Source: Pseudomonas graminis
GTDB lineage: Bacteria; Pseudomonadota; Gammaproteobacteria; Pseudomonadales; Pseudomonadaceae
DNA length: 64,000 bases
Reading direction: 5' to 3'
Assembly (NCBI RefSeq): GCF_001705435.1
Contig: NZ_MDEN01000069.1
Location: forward strand, 372,001-436,000
Shown: positions 1 to 8,474 of the stretch, piece after piece
Layout: every line of letters begins with the position of its first letter
Numbering within the stretch: position 1 is the stretch's first letter
The notes under the pieces: generated by a model
Told to the model about the DNA's origin: nothing
Databases searched by the model: none
Seen by the model: the letters and a program-made list of their open reading frames with translations, nothing else
Made by a program: the position numbers and the translations under genes

Positions 1-217
1 AGATCGCGGCGGTATTGAGCAATTGGGCGGTGGTGTCGCCCTTGGGGAAGAAGACTTTGGCGAAGTAGAGGGAGAAGGCGGCGTAGACGTACCAGTCGTA
101 CCACTCGACCATGTTGCCGACCGAACCGCTGAAAATGGATTTCAGGCGACTTCCGGTGGTTTTTTCGGCGGCTGGCGTGGCAGCCGTTCCGTGGGAGGCA
201 GAATTGGGGATGGCCAT
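1..217 (-). CDS. kgtP: MFS alpha-ketoglutarate/dicarboxylate permease, N-terminal part
   Basis: Partial gene running off the left edge; only the first 72 codons are visible. The protein begins MAIPNSASHG and soon reaches VGNMVEWYDWYVYAAFSLYF, the first transmembrane helix signature of the metabolite:H+ symporter branch of the major facilitator superfamily that contains KgtP. The ATG at 217 is preceded by an AGGAAAT ribosome binding site. A sigma-54 promoter and two palindromes lie directly upstream, and the genes for a DctB/DctD-type (MifS/MifR-like) sensor and activator come next on the same strand. In P. aeruginosa MifR and sigma-54 drive an alpha-ketoglutarate permease, so this substrate is the best inference. 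A related C4-dicarboxylate permease is the alternative. Confidence 0.75.
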   Translation of the reverse strand, partial: MAIPNSASHGTAATPAAEKTTGSRLKSIFSGSVGNMVEWYDWYVYAAFSLYFAKVFFPKGDTTAQLLNTAAI

Positions 218-280
218 GGGATTTCCTGCAAGTCATTGTTGTTAGAAGGAACGCATCGAGGCGGTCTGACGACAGTGATA

Positions 281-296
281 GCAGGAGCTGTGCCAA
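281..296 (-). promoter_or_regulatory. Sigma-54 (-24/-12) promoter of the permease
   Basis: Read on the minus strand, the site is TTGGCACAGCTCCTGCT, with GG and GC separated by exactly 10 bases. This matches the RpoN consensus (TGGCAC-N5-TTGC) except for one base in the -12 element. It would start transcription near 270, about 50 bases before the permease ATG. Confidence 0.8.
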
Positions 297-338
297 CGGC
301 TGAAAGGCCCGGAGTAGAGGGGTTGTCGCGGTCAGGGT

Positions 339-386
339 AAGCGGAAATCCGCTTGATGTCTGAAACCCATGAGCGAAAATCCGCTC
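339..386. promoter_or_regulatory. Paired upstream activator palindromes (putative MifR/DctD sites)
   Basis: Two 16-bp near-palindromes, AAGCGGAAATCCGCTT at 339-354 and GAGCGAAAATCCGCTC at 371-386, share the core GCG-AAATCCGC. Their centres are 32 bp apart, about three helical turns, and lie roughly 76 and 108 bp upstream of the predicted sigma-54 start. This is the geometry expected for tandem dimers of an enhancer-binding protein, and the gene for such a protein is adjacent. Confidence 0.7.
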
Positions 387-412
387 ATTCCCCGATCTGA
401 CAGGATCGAAGT

Positions 413-551
413 CTCTTCCCGGCTGAAGCCGGTACCACGGAATCGCCGCGTGCGCTTGGTGGGACTGGCTTTAGCCGGGAAAGCGTCGGAAGTCACACCG
501 CAGAAGTGATGGTGTACTCAAGAGCCTCTTCCTGGCTGAAGCCGGTCCTAC
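413..551. repeat. Cluster of three Pseudomonas REP palindromes
   Basis: Three copies of the REP core GGCTGAAGCCGG or its complement-like form GGCTTTAGCCGGGA occur at about 413-438, 460-484 and 527-551 in alternating orientation. They lie between mifR and the permease promoter and may act as a transcript-end or mRNA-stabilising structure. Confidence 0.75.
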
Positions 552-562
552 TGACACTGCGA

Positions 563-1909
563 TCATCCTGTAGGACTGTCTCCCGCTAGAAAGTCCTCGC
601 GCACCAACCCGTGTCGCTGCATTTTTTCATTCAGCGTACGGCGGGGCAGTTGCAGTTCGTGCATGACCGCTTTGATGTCGCCCCTATGCCGTCGCAACGC
701 CGAGCGAATGCAGTGCGCTTCGAACGCTTCCTGCTGCACCACCAGCGATTGCCCCATCGGGTTCTCTTGCGCAGCGGGACCGTCCAGCCCCAGCACCTGG
801 CGCTCGGCCGCGTTCGCCAGCTCGCGCACGTTTCCTGGCCAGTCGTGGCTGAGCAGATGGCTCAGTTGTTCCGCGCTCAATACCGGCGCGTCGCGGCCGA
901 GGCGCTCCGCCGCATTCCGCGAGAAATGGCTGAACAGCATCGGGATGTCTTCTCGCCGCTCGCGCAAGGGCGGCAGGCGCAATTCCGCGATGTTCAGCCG
1001 ATAGGCCAGGTCTTCGCGGAAACGCCCGGCCCTGGCTTCGTCCAGCAGATCGGGCTTGGTCGCGGCAATGATGCGCACATCAATGTCGATGCTCTGGTTC
1101 GAACCCAGTCGCTCGATCCGCCGCTCCTGGATCACCCGCAGCAGCTTGACCTGCTGCGCCAGCGGCATGCTTTCGATTTCGTCGAGGAAGACCGTGCCGC
1201 CGTGGGCGTACTCCAGTTTGCCGATCCGCTTGCCCTGGGCGCCGGTGAACGCGCCGCTTTCGTGGCCGAACAGCTCGGCTTCGAACAACTGCTCCGGGAT
1301 CGCCGCGCAGTTGACCGCAACGAACGGCTTGTCTGCCCGCGGACCGAAGTCATGGAGGCAACGCGCGACCATTTCCTTGCCACTGCCGGTCTCGCCGCGA
1401 ATCAGCACATTAACCGGCAGTTGCGAGAGGTCCAGGACCTGCCGCCGCACTGTCTGCATCGTCGGCGACATCCCCAGCAGCGTGGCATCGAGCCGCGAGC
1501 GGTTATCCGCCCGTTCATGCAGCGCGCGGTTTTCCAGCACCAGCGCGCGTTTCTCCAGTGCCCGCCGCAGGCTTCCGAGCAGGGTTTCAGGGGTGAACGG
1601 CTTTTCGAGAAAGTCATAGGCGCCGTCGCGCATGGCGTCCACGGCCATGGGCACGTCACCGTGGCCAGTCAGCAAGATCACCGGCAAATCGCGGTCCCGC
1701 CGTTGCAACTCGGCCAGCAACTGCAAACCATCCATGCCGGGCATGCGCACATCGCTGAGGATCACGCCGGGAAAGTGCTCGGGCACTTGCGCCAGGCATT
1801 CCTCGGCACGGCTGAACAGGCGCACCTCGAAACCGGACAGCGAGAGCCATTGCTCCACCGCTTCCCGGATGGGCGCTTCGTCGTCCACCACGATTACCGA
1901 GTTCAGCAT
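563..1909 (-). CDS. mifR: Sigma-54-dependent response regulator, MifR/DctD type
   Basis: 448 aa NtrC-family activator. An N-terminal receiver domain (residues 1-115) carries the phospho-acceptor Asp53 in the SDVRMPG motif. A sigma-54 AAA+ domain follows with Walker A GETGSGKE, the sigma-54 contact loop ESGAFTGA and Walker B GTVFLDEIE. A C-terminal Fis-type helix-turn-helix starts at about residue 400. It overlaps the 3' end of the upstream sensor gene by 7 bp, so the two are co-translated. The nearby sigma-54 promoter and paired palindromes in front of the permease are its likely target. MifR and DctD are close relatives; the adjacent KgtP-like permease favours MifR. Confidence 0.85.
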   Translation of the reverse strand: MLNSVIVVDDEAPIREAVEQWLSLSGFEVRLFSRAEECLAQVPEHFPGVILSDVRMPGMDGLQLLAELQRRDRDLPVILLTGHGDVPMAVDAMRDGAYDFLEKPFTPETLLGSLRRALEKRALVLENRALHERADNRSRLDATLLGMSPTMQTVRRQVLDLSQLPVNVLIRGETGSGKEMVARCLHDFGPRADKPFVAVNCAAIPEQLFEAELFGHESGAFTGAQGKRIGKLEYAHGGTVFLDEIESMPLAQQVKLLRVIQERRIERLGSNQSIDIDVRIIAATKPDLLDEARAGRFREDLAYRLNIAELRLPPLRERREDIPMLFSHFSRNAAERLGRDAPVLSAEQLSHLLSHDWPGNVRELANAAERQVLGLDGPAAQENPMGQSLVVQQEAFEAHCIRSALRRHRGDIKAVMHELQLPRRTLNEKMQRHGLVREDFLAGDSPTG

Positions 1910-3666
1910 GGGGCGTCGGCCTCCGGGGCCTGGGTCAAACAGAAGAAAAACCGCGCGCCGTTATTAATGTTTTCGGCGCTGAGCCGGCCGCCCAGTTCAT
2001 GCACGATGGCGAACGAAACCGCGAGCCCCAGCCCCAGGCCATCGCCCACCGGTTTGGTGGTGAAAAACGGATCGAATACGTTAGCCACGTGTTCTTCGGC
2101 AATCCCGCCGCCACTGTCGATGACGGAAACGCACCAGTGCTCGCCCTGTGCATCGATGCGGATTTCCAGACGCCTGAGCGGTTTATCGCCCATCGCGTCC
2201 AAGGCGTTGCGCATCAGATTGATCAGCACCTGTTCCAGCCGAATCGCGTCACCGCGCACCCAGGCCGGACGCGTGAGGTCGAGCACGCAGCTGACGCGCT
2301 CTTCGCGAATCCGCGCATCCAGCAACAGCAGCGCCTGATCGACCACGGTGGCCAGATCAAGGCGCTCGCGCAGGCCGCTGGGGCTTTTACGGGCGAAGGT
2401 TTTCAGGTGGCCGGTGAGCGCGGCCATGCGCGTCAGCTGCTGATCCAGCAGGCTCAACGCCTTGTACGCATCGTCGACACGGCCATGCTCCAGCAACAAA
2501 CGCAGGGTCGCGAGCTGCATGCGCTGCGCCGTCAGCGGCTGGTTGATTTCGTGGGCGAGGGCGGCGGACATCTGGCCGAGCGCCGCCAGCTTGGTCGACT
2601 GCACCAGACCGTCCTGCGCGGTGTGCAGGTCGCGCGTGCGCTCTTCCACCAGACGCTCAAGCTCTTCGCGACTGCGCTGGCGCACCCGGGCAAGGCGCCA
2701 GCGTTGATACAAAAACAGCCCGAGGAACACCAGGGTCAGCCAGATGCCTGCCGCCGCCAGACCTGCATTGCGCGCGTCTTCGCTGGCGGGCTGCGGTTTA
2801 CGCAGCAGGTGCAGCGTCCAGCCCTCGGTCGGCAGCGGCATCGACTGCCACAAGAAATCCGCCTGCTCGTTGGGGGCGTCAACGCGGCTGAGGTGGCTGT
2901 TCTCGCCGAACGCAAGCAGCGGCTCCTGATGCAAGGGCGTCAACGGTTGCTTGTCGTACTGACGCGTGCTCGCCAGTTCGGCGCGCTCTTGCTCGTTCAG
3001 CGGTCGCAGAGCCCGATAGCGCCAGCCCGGCTGATTGGCAATGAAGACGATGCCCTTGGCGTCACTGACCAGCAGCAGGTCATCGTTTTGCGCCCAGGTG
3101 TGTTCCAGGTCCGGAAACTCCAGCTTGACCACCATGGCCCCGATGAACTGCCCGGCCTCGTCACGCACCGCGTTCGACAGGAAGTAACCCGGGATGCCGC
3201 TGGTCACGCCGACGGCATAAAAGCGCCCGACGCCGTTGGCGCGGGTTTGCGTGAAGTAGGGGCGGAAGCCGTAGTTGTGACCCACATAGCTGCTCGGCAG
3301 ACGCCAGTTGCTGGCGCCGACGGCAAGGCCGTTGCGGTCGAGCAGTTCGAGGGTGGAGGACTGGGCAGCGCCGTTGATCTGCTCCAGTTTGAGATTGAGC
3401 GCCTGGGTGGTGTCGGCGCTGACCGGTCCGCTCAGCGCCGCCCGCAGTTGCGGATCAAGGGCCAGAACGGCCGGCAGTGCCCGGTAGCGCTCGATCAGGG
3501 TTTGCAGCGTATTGGCGTAGAGCGCCAGACGATCCCTGGATTGTTCAGCGTCACCTTCCAGCGCATGCCGCTGAGCCTGATGCATCGCCAGCGTCGCCGC
3601 GATGGCGGCACCGGCGAGGATCAGCAAGACGTAGAGCACAAGGCGGACGGAACGGGGCATGGGCAT
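1903..3666 (-). CDS. mifS: DctB-like membrane sensor histidine kinase (MifS type)
   Basis: 587 aa. A transmembrane helix near residues 8-27 and a second near 300-320 enclose a periplasmic region of about 270 residues, the size of the double-PDC dicarboxylate sensor of DctB. A coiled coil (RQRSREELERLVEERTRDL) leads to the dimerisation/phosphotransfer domain with the H-box ALAHEINQPL. The HATPase domain has an N-box (NLMRNALDAM) and glycine boxes (GGGIAEEH and GLGLGLAVS). It is the partner of the response regulator whose start it overlaps. Likely ligands are C4/C5 dicarboxylates such as alpha-ketoglutarate, inferred from the neighbouring permease. Confidence 0.85.
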   Translation of the reverse strand: MPMPRSVRLVLYVLLILAGAAIAATLAMHQAQRHALEGDAEQSRDRLALYANTLQTLIERYRALPAVLALDPQLRAALSGPVSADTTQALNLKLEQINGAAQSSTLELLDRNGLAVGASNWRLPSSYVGHNYGFRPYFTQTRANGVGRFYAVGVTSGIPGYFLSNAVRDEAGQFIGAMVVKLEFPDLEHTWAQNDDLLLVSDAKGIVFIANQPGWRYRALRPLNEQERAELASTRQYDKQPLTPLHQEPLLAFGENSHLSRVDAPNEQADFLWQSMPLPTEGWTLHLLRKPQPASEDARNAGLAAAGIWLTLVFLGLFLYQRWRLARVRQRSREELERLVEERTRDLHTAQDGLVQSTKLAALGQMSAALAHEINQPLTAQRMQLATLRLLLEHGRVDDAYKALSLLDQQLTRMAALTGHLKTFARKSPSGLRERLDLATVVDQALLLLDARIREERVSCVLDLTRPAWVRGDAIRLEQVLINLMRNALDAMGDKPLRRLEIRIDAQGEHWCVSVIDSGGGIAEEHVANVFDPFFTTKPVGDGLGLGLAVSFAIVHELGGRLSAENINNGARFFFCLTQAPEADAPC

Positions 3667-3709
3667 GACCTCCTTTCAGTGGCTGGCGCATTCGCCCCGG
3701 ATTCCTGCC

Positions 3710-6007
3710 TTACAGCAAGTTAAACGTCGTCTCTTTCACGTTCTCCGAATCCAGGCCGATCATCAGCTTGAACTCGCCCGCCTCGGCCGCGTACTTCAGC
3801 GACGGGTTGAAGAACTTCAAGTCTTCTTCGGTCAGGGTGAAGCTCACGGATTTCTCTTCGCCGGGGTTCAGCATGACCTTCTGAAAGTTCTTCAGCTCTT
3901 TCACCGGGCGGCTGATCGACGCGGCGACGTCGCGCAGGTACAGCTGGACCACGGTCTCACCGGCGACCTTGCCGGTGTTCTTGACCATGACGCTGGCGGT
4001 CAACTTGTCCTTGCGGGTCATCTTGTTGATCGACAGGGTGATGTCCGAGACGCTGAACTGGGTGTAGCTCAGGCCGTAACCGAACGGGAACAGCGGGCTG
4101 GTCGGCTCTTCGAAATAGTTCGAGGTGTAGTTCGAATCATTCGGGCGGTAGGGACGACCGGTGTTCAGGTGATTGTAGTAGGCCGGCACCTGACCCACGG
4201 AGCGGGGGAAGGTCATCGGCAGTTTGCCGGACGGGTTGTAGTCGCCGAACAACACGTCAGCCAGAGCATTGCCGCCCTCGGTGCCGAGGAACCAGCTCTC
4301 CACCATGGCGTCGGCCAGCTCGTTTTCTTCGCCCAGCGCCAGCGGCCGGCCGTTCATCAACACCAGCACCAGCGGCTTGCCCGTGGCTTTGAGCGCGCGT
4401 ATCAGCTCCCGTTGACGGCCGGGGATCACCAGGTCGACACGGCTCGCGGCTTCGTGGGACATGTTGCGTGACTCACCGACCACTGCCACCACGACGTCAG
4501 CCTGCTGCGCGGCCTTGACGGCTTCGTCGATCATTTCCTGTTCCGGACGCGGATCGATGGCGATCTGGTCGTCCATTTTGTTCAGGTAGGTAATGGCGTG
4601 CTGATTGTCGGTGACGTTGGAGCCCAGTGCATAAATCAGCTTGGCCTTGTCGCCGACCGCCGCCGCAATGCCGTCGTAGGCATTGACGGTCTGACGCGCC
4701 AGACCGGCCGCCGACCAGCTGCCCAGCATGTCCATCGAGCTCTTGGCCAGCGGGCCGATCACGGCGATGGTGCCTTGCTTCTTCAGCGGCAGGGTGTCGT
4801 TCTGGTTCTTCAGCAGCACGATGCTCTTGCGCGCGACGTCGCGGGCTTCGGCACGGTGCAAACGGTTTTCGGCATTACGGTCTGCGGGGTCATCCACTGC
4901 CGCACCGATGCGCAGGTACGGGTTGGCGAACAGGCCCATTTCCCACTTGGCGCCGAGCACTTCTCGCACGGCATTGTCGACTTCTTTCTCCGACACTTCG
5001 CCGCTCTTCACCAGCCCCGGCAGCTCTTCGCCATAGGCTTTGTCGTTCATGCTCAGGTCGACGCCGGCCTTGATCGCCAGCTTGGCGGCTTCGCGGAAGT
5101 CCTTGGCTACGCCGTGGTCGATCAATTCCTTGATCGCGCCGTGGTCGCTGACGGTCACGCCTTTGAAGCCCCAGTCCCTGCGCAGCACGTCCTGCAGCAG
5201 CCAGGCGTTGGAGGTGGAAGGCACGCCGTTGATGGAATTGAGCGCGATCATCACGCCCCCTGCGCCAGCATCAATCGACGCGCGATAGGGCGGCAGGTAG
5301 TCCTGCTGCATGCGCACCGGGCTCATGTCGACGGTGTTGTAATCGCGACCGCCCTCGACCGCGCCATACAGGGCGAAGTGTTTGACCACCGCCATGATGC
5401 TGTTGGGCGCCTGCATGCTGGTGCCCTGAAACGCACGGGTCATGGTGGCGGAGATGCGCGACACCAGATAGGTGTCCTCGCCGAAGCCTTCGGAGCTGCG
5501 GCCCCAGCGTGCGTCGCGGGTAATGTCGACCATGGGCGCGAAGGTCATGTCCACGCCGTCGGCCGCCGCTTCGATCGCCGACACGCGACCGGTGCGGGTG
5601 ATGGCGTTCATGTCCCAGGTCGACGCGAGGCCCAGGCTGATCGGGAACACCGTGCGCTGGCCGTGGACGACGTCGTAGGCGAAAAACATCGGAATCTTGT
5701 TGCGGCTGTGCCCGGCGGCGTCCTGCATGGCGCGGTTGTCCGGCAGCACGACGGAGTTGAACGTGCCGCCGATGCGGCCGGCGGTGATTTCCTTGAGAAT
5801 TTCCGGCTTGGGCATTTCCGGACCGATGCTGATCAGGCGCAGTTGACCGATCTTCTCGTCTAGGGTCATTTGCTTCATCAGGTTGGCGATGAATGCATTC
5901 TTGGCTTGCAGCGTGGAAGCGGTGCCGACGCCGGTGGTGGCGTTTTCGGCCCAGGCGGACTGACTGACCAGGCCGATGACGAGACTCAGGAAACACAGCT
6001 TATTCAT
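3710..6007 (-). CDS. bglX: Periplasmic beta-glucosidase, glycoside hydrolase family 3
   Basis: 765 aa from the chosen ATG, full length for BglX. The start at 6007 gives a clean Sec signal peptide (MNKLCFLSLVIGLVSQSAWA); the open frame extends 18 codons further to 6061, but that would bury the signal. The GH3 catalytic barrel includes VVKHFALYG and the nucleophile Asp288 in GVTVSDHGA. The C-terminal half holds the GH3 alpha/beta sandwich and a fibronectin type III-like domain (LYLRDVAASISRPVKELKNF). It hydrolyses terminal beta-glucosides, probably plant- or biofilm-derived oligosaccharides, in the periplasm. It lies on the same strand as the sensor but is separated by 43 bp and is functionally unrelated. 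Confidence 0.92.
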   Translation of the reverse strand: MNKLCFLSLVIGLVSQSAWAENATTGVGTASTLQAKNAFIANLMKQMTLDEKIGQLRLISIGPEMPKPEILKEITAGRIGGTFNSVVLPDNRAMQDAAGHSRNKIPMFFAYDVVHGQRTVFPISLGLASTWDMNAITRTGRVSAIEAAADGVDMTFAPMVDITRDARWGRSSEGFGEDTYLVSRISATMTRAFQGTSMQAPNSIMAVVKHFALYGAVEGGRDYNTVDMSPVRMQQDYLPPYRASIDAGAGGVMIALNSINGVPSTSNAWLLQDVLRRDWGFKGVTVSDHGAIKELIDHGVAKDFREAAKLAIKAGVDLSMNDKAYGEELPGLVKSGEVSEKEVDNAVREVLGAKWEMGLFANPYLRIGAAVDDPADRNAENRLHRAEARDVARKSIVLLKNQNDTLPLKKQGTIAVIGPLAKSSMDMLGSWSAAGLARQTVNAYDGIAAAVGDKAKLIYALGSNVTDNQHAITYLNKMDDQIAIDPRPEQEMIDEAVKAAQQADVVVAVVGESRNMSHEAASRVDLVIPGRQRELIRALKATGKPLVLVLMNGRPLALGEENELADAMVESWFLGTEGGNALADVLFGDYNPSGKLPMTFPRSVGQVPAYYNHLNTGRPYRPNDSNYTSNYFEEPTSPLFPFGYGLSYTQFSVSDITLSINKMTRKDKLTASVMVKNTGKVAGETVVQLYLRDVAASISRPVKELKNFQKVMLNPGEEKSVSFTLTEEDLKFFNPSLKYAAEAGEFKLMIGLDSENVKETTFNLL

Positions 6008-6288
6008 GAATGGTTTTCTCAAGGCGTCGCCGGCAACTCGCGCGTAATACCGGTCAGCCATTGTTATAGGTGTCTAACCTTTGGTTTTTATTGTCGTCAG
6101 GACGGCAACGTCGCTGAACTCCTGCCTCATATGAGCATCAGTAGCGCAACGAGTTTTATCTGATTGTGGCCCGGCAATCCAGAGCCCTGACAACGCGATG
6201 GGGCGGGATTATGCCGGGGATCGTCCGGTTTGGCTAAAGTCATGACTGACAGGACTAATTATTGATGAGTACAGGGAGCACGCACGCC

Positions 6289-6912
6289 ATGCAAACAGAG
6301 CGTTATGACCACAGCCGGGGCAGTCGTTACAAATTGTCACTGGCCTTGATGATGCTGCTGACGACCCTGTTGTCCGGCTGCGGGATCAACAACATTCCGA
6401 CCTACGACGAGCAGGTCAAGGCCGCCTGGGCACAGGTGCAGAACCAGTATCAACGCCGCGCCGACCTGATCCCCAACCTGGTGGAAACGGTGAAGGGCTA
6501 CGCCAAACAAGAGCAGGACACCCTGACCGCAGTCATCGAAGCGCGGGCCAAGGCGACGTCGATTCAGGTAGACGCCAGCACCCTGAACGATCCGGCCAAA
6601 CTCAAGCAGTTCCAGGACGCGCAAGGTCAGCTGACCGGCGCATTGAGCCGCTTGATGGTGGTTTCGGAGCGCTATCCGGACCTCAAATCCAACCAGAACT
6701 TCCTGGCGCTGCAATCTCAGCTTGAAGGCACGGAAAACCGCATTGCGGTGGCCCGTCGCGATTTCATCACGGCGGTCGAGCGTTACAACACCGAGATCCG
6801 CACCTTCCCGGGCCGTCTGTGGCATACGGTGATGTACAGCGATCTGCCGGTGCGTCCGAACTTCGAAGCCACCGCCGCTGACGCTGACAAAGCGCCGCAA
6901 GTGAAGTTCTGA
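6289..6912 (+). CDS. lemA: LemA family lipoprotein
   Basis: 207 aa. The ATG at 6289 is chosen because AGGGAG lies 10 bases upstream; TTG/ATG starts at 6262/6265 are possible. The N-terminus carries a lipoprotein signal ending in the lipobox LLSGC. The mature part is the all-helical LemA domain, with the family motifs NQYQRRADLIPNLVETVKGY and RDFITAVERYN. LemA proteins are usually found with TPM-domain proteins, as here: the stop codon overlaps the start of the next gene (TGATG). The role in envelope maintenance is poorly defined. Confidence 0.9.
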   Translation: MQTERYDHSRGSRYKLSLALMMLLTTLLSGCGINNIPTYDEQVKAAWAQVQNQYQRRADLIPNLVETVKGYAKQEQDTLTAVIEARAKATSIQVDASTLNDPAKLKQFQDAQGQLTGALSRLMVVSERYPDLKSNQNFLALQSQLEGTENRIAVARRDFITAVERYNTEIRTFPGRLWHTVMYSDLPVRPNFEATAADADKAPQVKF

Positions 6913-7688
6913 TGGGACGCGCGCGCCGGGGAGTGCTGGTCGCGTTACTGGCGATGTCGGTGGGTATGTTTGCCCAATGGGCTCAAGCCGACCTCACGTT
7001 TCCGCCGCTGACCGGGCGCGTTGTCGACGCCGCCGGGATGATCGACGGCCCGAGCAAAGAGCATCTCGAACAGATGCTGCGCGCGCACGAAGAACTGACC
7101 ACCGAGCAAGTGGTGGTGGTCACGTTGCCTGACTTACAGGGCTCAAGCATTGAGGACTACGGCTATCAGCTGGGTCGTCACTGGGGCATCGGGCAGAAGG
7201 GCAAAGACAACGGCGCCTTGTTGGTGGTCGCCCGCGACGAGCGCAAGGTGCGCATCGAAGTGGGTTACGGCCTGGAAGATCGTCTGACGGATGCGCAGTC
7301 CTCGGTGATCATCAATCAGATCATCACGCCGGCGTTCCGGCAGGGCGATTTCGTTGGTGGCATCAGCAAAGGTGCCGAGGCGATGGTTCAGGTGCTCGGC
7401 GGCGATCCCCTCGCCGAGCCGGCTGTCGGCGCCACTGGCAGTGCTGCGGCGAGTGAGGACCAAGGCGTCGACTGGAAAGTGACCCTGCTGTTTCTGGTGC
7501 TGTTCGTGGTCATCAGTTACATCAGCGCACGGTCCGGGCGGGGCAGGTCCATCGGCTCCGGGGGCGGTGGCTTTGGCGGCTTCGGTTCTGGCGGCTCAGG
7601 CGGCTTTGGTTCCGGAGGGTCGGGCTCCGGCGGTATGCGCGGTGGCGGTGGTGGATTTGGCGGGGGCGGTGCCTCCGGTGGCTGGTAG
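6912..7688 (+). CDS. TPM-domain protein with C-terminal membrane anchor (YgcG type)
   Basis: 258 aa. A signal peptide (ending AQWAQA) precedes a TPM domain (about residues 30-160) with the typical GRVVDAAGMI and IEVGYGLEDRLTDAQ motifs. A single transmembrane helix (VTLLFLVLFVVISYISA) follows, then a very glycine- and serine-rich tail (repeated GGFGSGGSG) that ends the protein. The N-terminal domain should face the periplasm. The start overlaps the lemA stop by one base, so the pair is translationally coupled. TPM domains are linked to phosphatase-like or membrane-protein quality-control functions in other organisms; the bacterial role is not settled. Confidence 0.85.
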   Translation: MGRARRGVLVALLAMSVGMFAQWAQADLTFPPLTGRVVDAAGMIDGPSKEHLEQMLRAHEELTTEQVVVVTLPDLQGSSIEDYGYQLGRHWGIGQKGKDNGALLVVARDERKVRIEVGYGLEDRLTDAQSSVIINQIITPAFRQGDFVGGISKGAEAMVQVLGGDPLAEPAVGATGSAAASEDQGVDWKVTLLFLVLFVVISYISARSGRGRSIGSGGGGFGGFGSGGSGGFGSGGSGSGGMRGGGGGFGGGGASGGW

Positions 7689-7715
7689 TCGTTCGCTCAG
7701 GAAGGGTTTGCTTGC

Positions 7716-8333
7716 ATGACATTGCTCAATAAAGACGAACAGCAGCGGGTTGCCCACGCCATCGAAACCGTCGAGCGTCAGACCGACGCAGAACTGGTGA
7801 CGGTGCTGGCGACCAGCGCTGATGACTACACCTACGTGCCGCTCATCTGGGCCGGGGTCGTCGCGCTGCTGGTGCCGGGGTTGATCAACCTGCTGACCGG
7901 CTGGCTCAGTGCCAATCACCTGCTGCTGGTCCAGGTTGTCACCTTCATCGTGGTAGCGCTGGTGTGCCGCTTGCCGGGCATCACCACGCGGCTGGTGCCT
8001 ATTCGCGTGCGGCATTGGCGGGCGGGTAATCTCGCCCGTCGGCAGTTTCTCGAACAGAATCTTCATGCCACCGCCAATGGCACCGGCGTGCTGATTTTCG
8101 TCAGCGAGGCCGAGCGTTATGTCGAGATCATCGTCGACGACGGTATCGCGCGACGTGTGGACAACGAAGTCTGGCGCGCGATGGTCGAGACCTTTACCCG
8201 GCAGGTGAAGGACGGCCGGATTCTGGAAGGTTTCGTAGGGTGCATTCGTTCGTGCGGCGACGTGCTGAGCGAGCAGGTGCCCGTGACCCAGGCGCGCAAC
8301 GAGCAGCCAAACCGGTTGGTGGTGTTGGAGTAG
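7716..8333 (+). CDS. Second TPM-domain membrane protein
   Basis: 205 aa. The short N-terminal part ELVTVLATSADDY and the later block ATANGTGVLIFVSEAERYVEIIVDDGIARRV form a TPM domain interrupted by two predicted transmembrane segments (PLIWAGVVALLVPGLINLLTG and LLLVQVVTFIVVALVCRL). It is the third gene of a lemA-TPM-TPM operon, starting 27 bp after its neighbour. This three-gene arrangement is common in Pseudomonas. No catalytic motif can be assigned. Confidence 0.8.
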   Translation: MTLLNKDEQQRVAHAIETVERQTDAELVTVLATSADDYTYVPLIWAGVVALLVPGLINLLTGWLSANHLLLVQVVTFIVVALVCRLPGITTRLVPIRVRHWRAGNLARRQFLEQNLHATANGTGVLIFVSEAERYVEIIVDDGIARRVDNEVWRAMVETFTRQVKDGRILEGFVGCIRSCGDVLSEQVPVTQARNEQPNRLVVLE

Positions 8334-8347
8334 GGCCTCACGGCTGC

Positions 8348-8402
8348 CGACACGATCGTTCCCGCGCCCCGCGTGGGAATGCGTCTTCCGATGCTCCGCG
8401 TC
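8348..8402. repeat. GC-rich intergenic palindrome of the GTTCCC...GGGAAT type
   Basis: CGTTCCCGCGCCCCGCGTGGGAATGC is an imperfect palindrome followed by GATGCTCCGCGTC. This resembles a common Pseudomonas intergenic repeat. It lies between the TPM operon and the methyltransferase gene and may work as a transcript end. Confidence 0.5.
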
Positions 8403-8474
8403 ATTTAATTGCACCTACTGCTTACGACCCGCCTAAAATAGCGCCTCGCATTTCTGCTCCCGAGGCGCTTTCCG

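Noticed and set aside
611..3723. Long plus-strand frames (over 570 codons) opposite mifR and mifS
   Set aside because: They are antisense to genes with full domain structure; the codon pattern is the mirror of high-GC coding DNA and no ribosome binding sites or families are present.
4598..5863. 421-codon plus-strand frame opposite bglX
   Set aside because: Shadow of the beta-glucosidase gene; no family resemblance.
6010..6061. Upstream start of bglX at 6061
   Set aside because: It would place 18 charged and polar residues before a clean signal peptide and has no better ribosome binding site.
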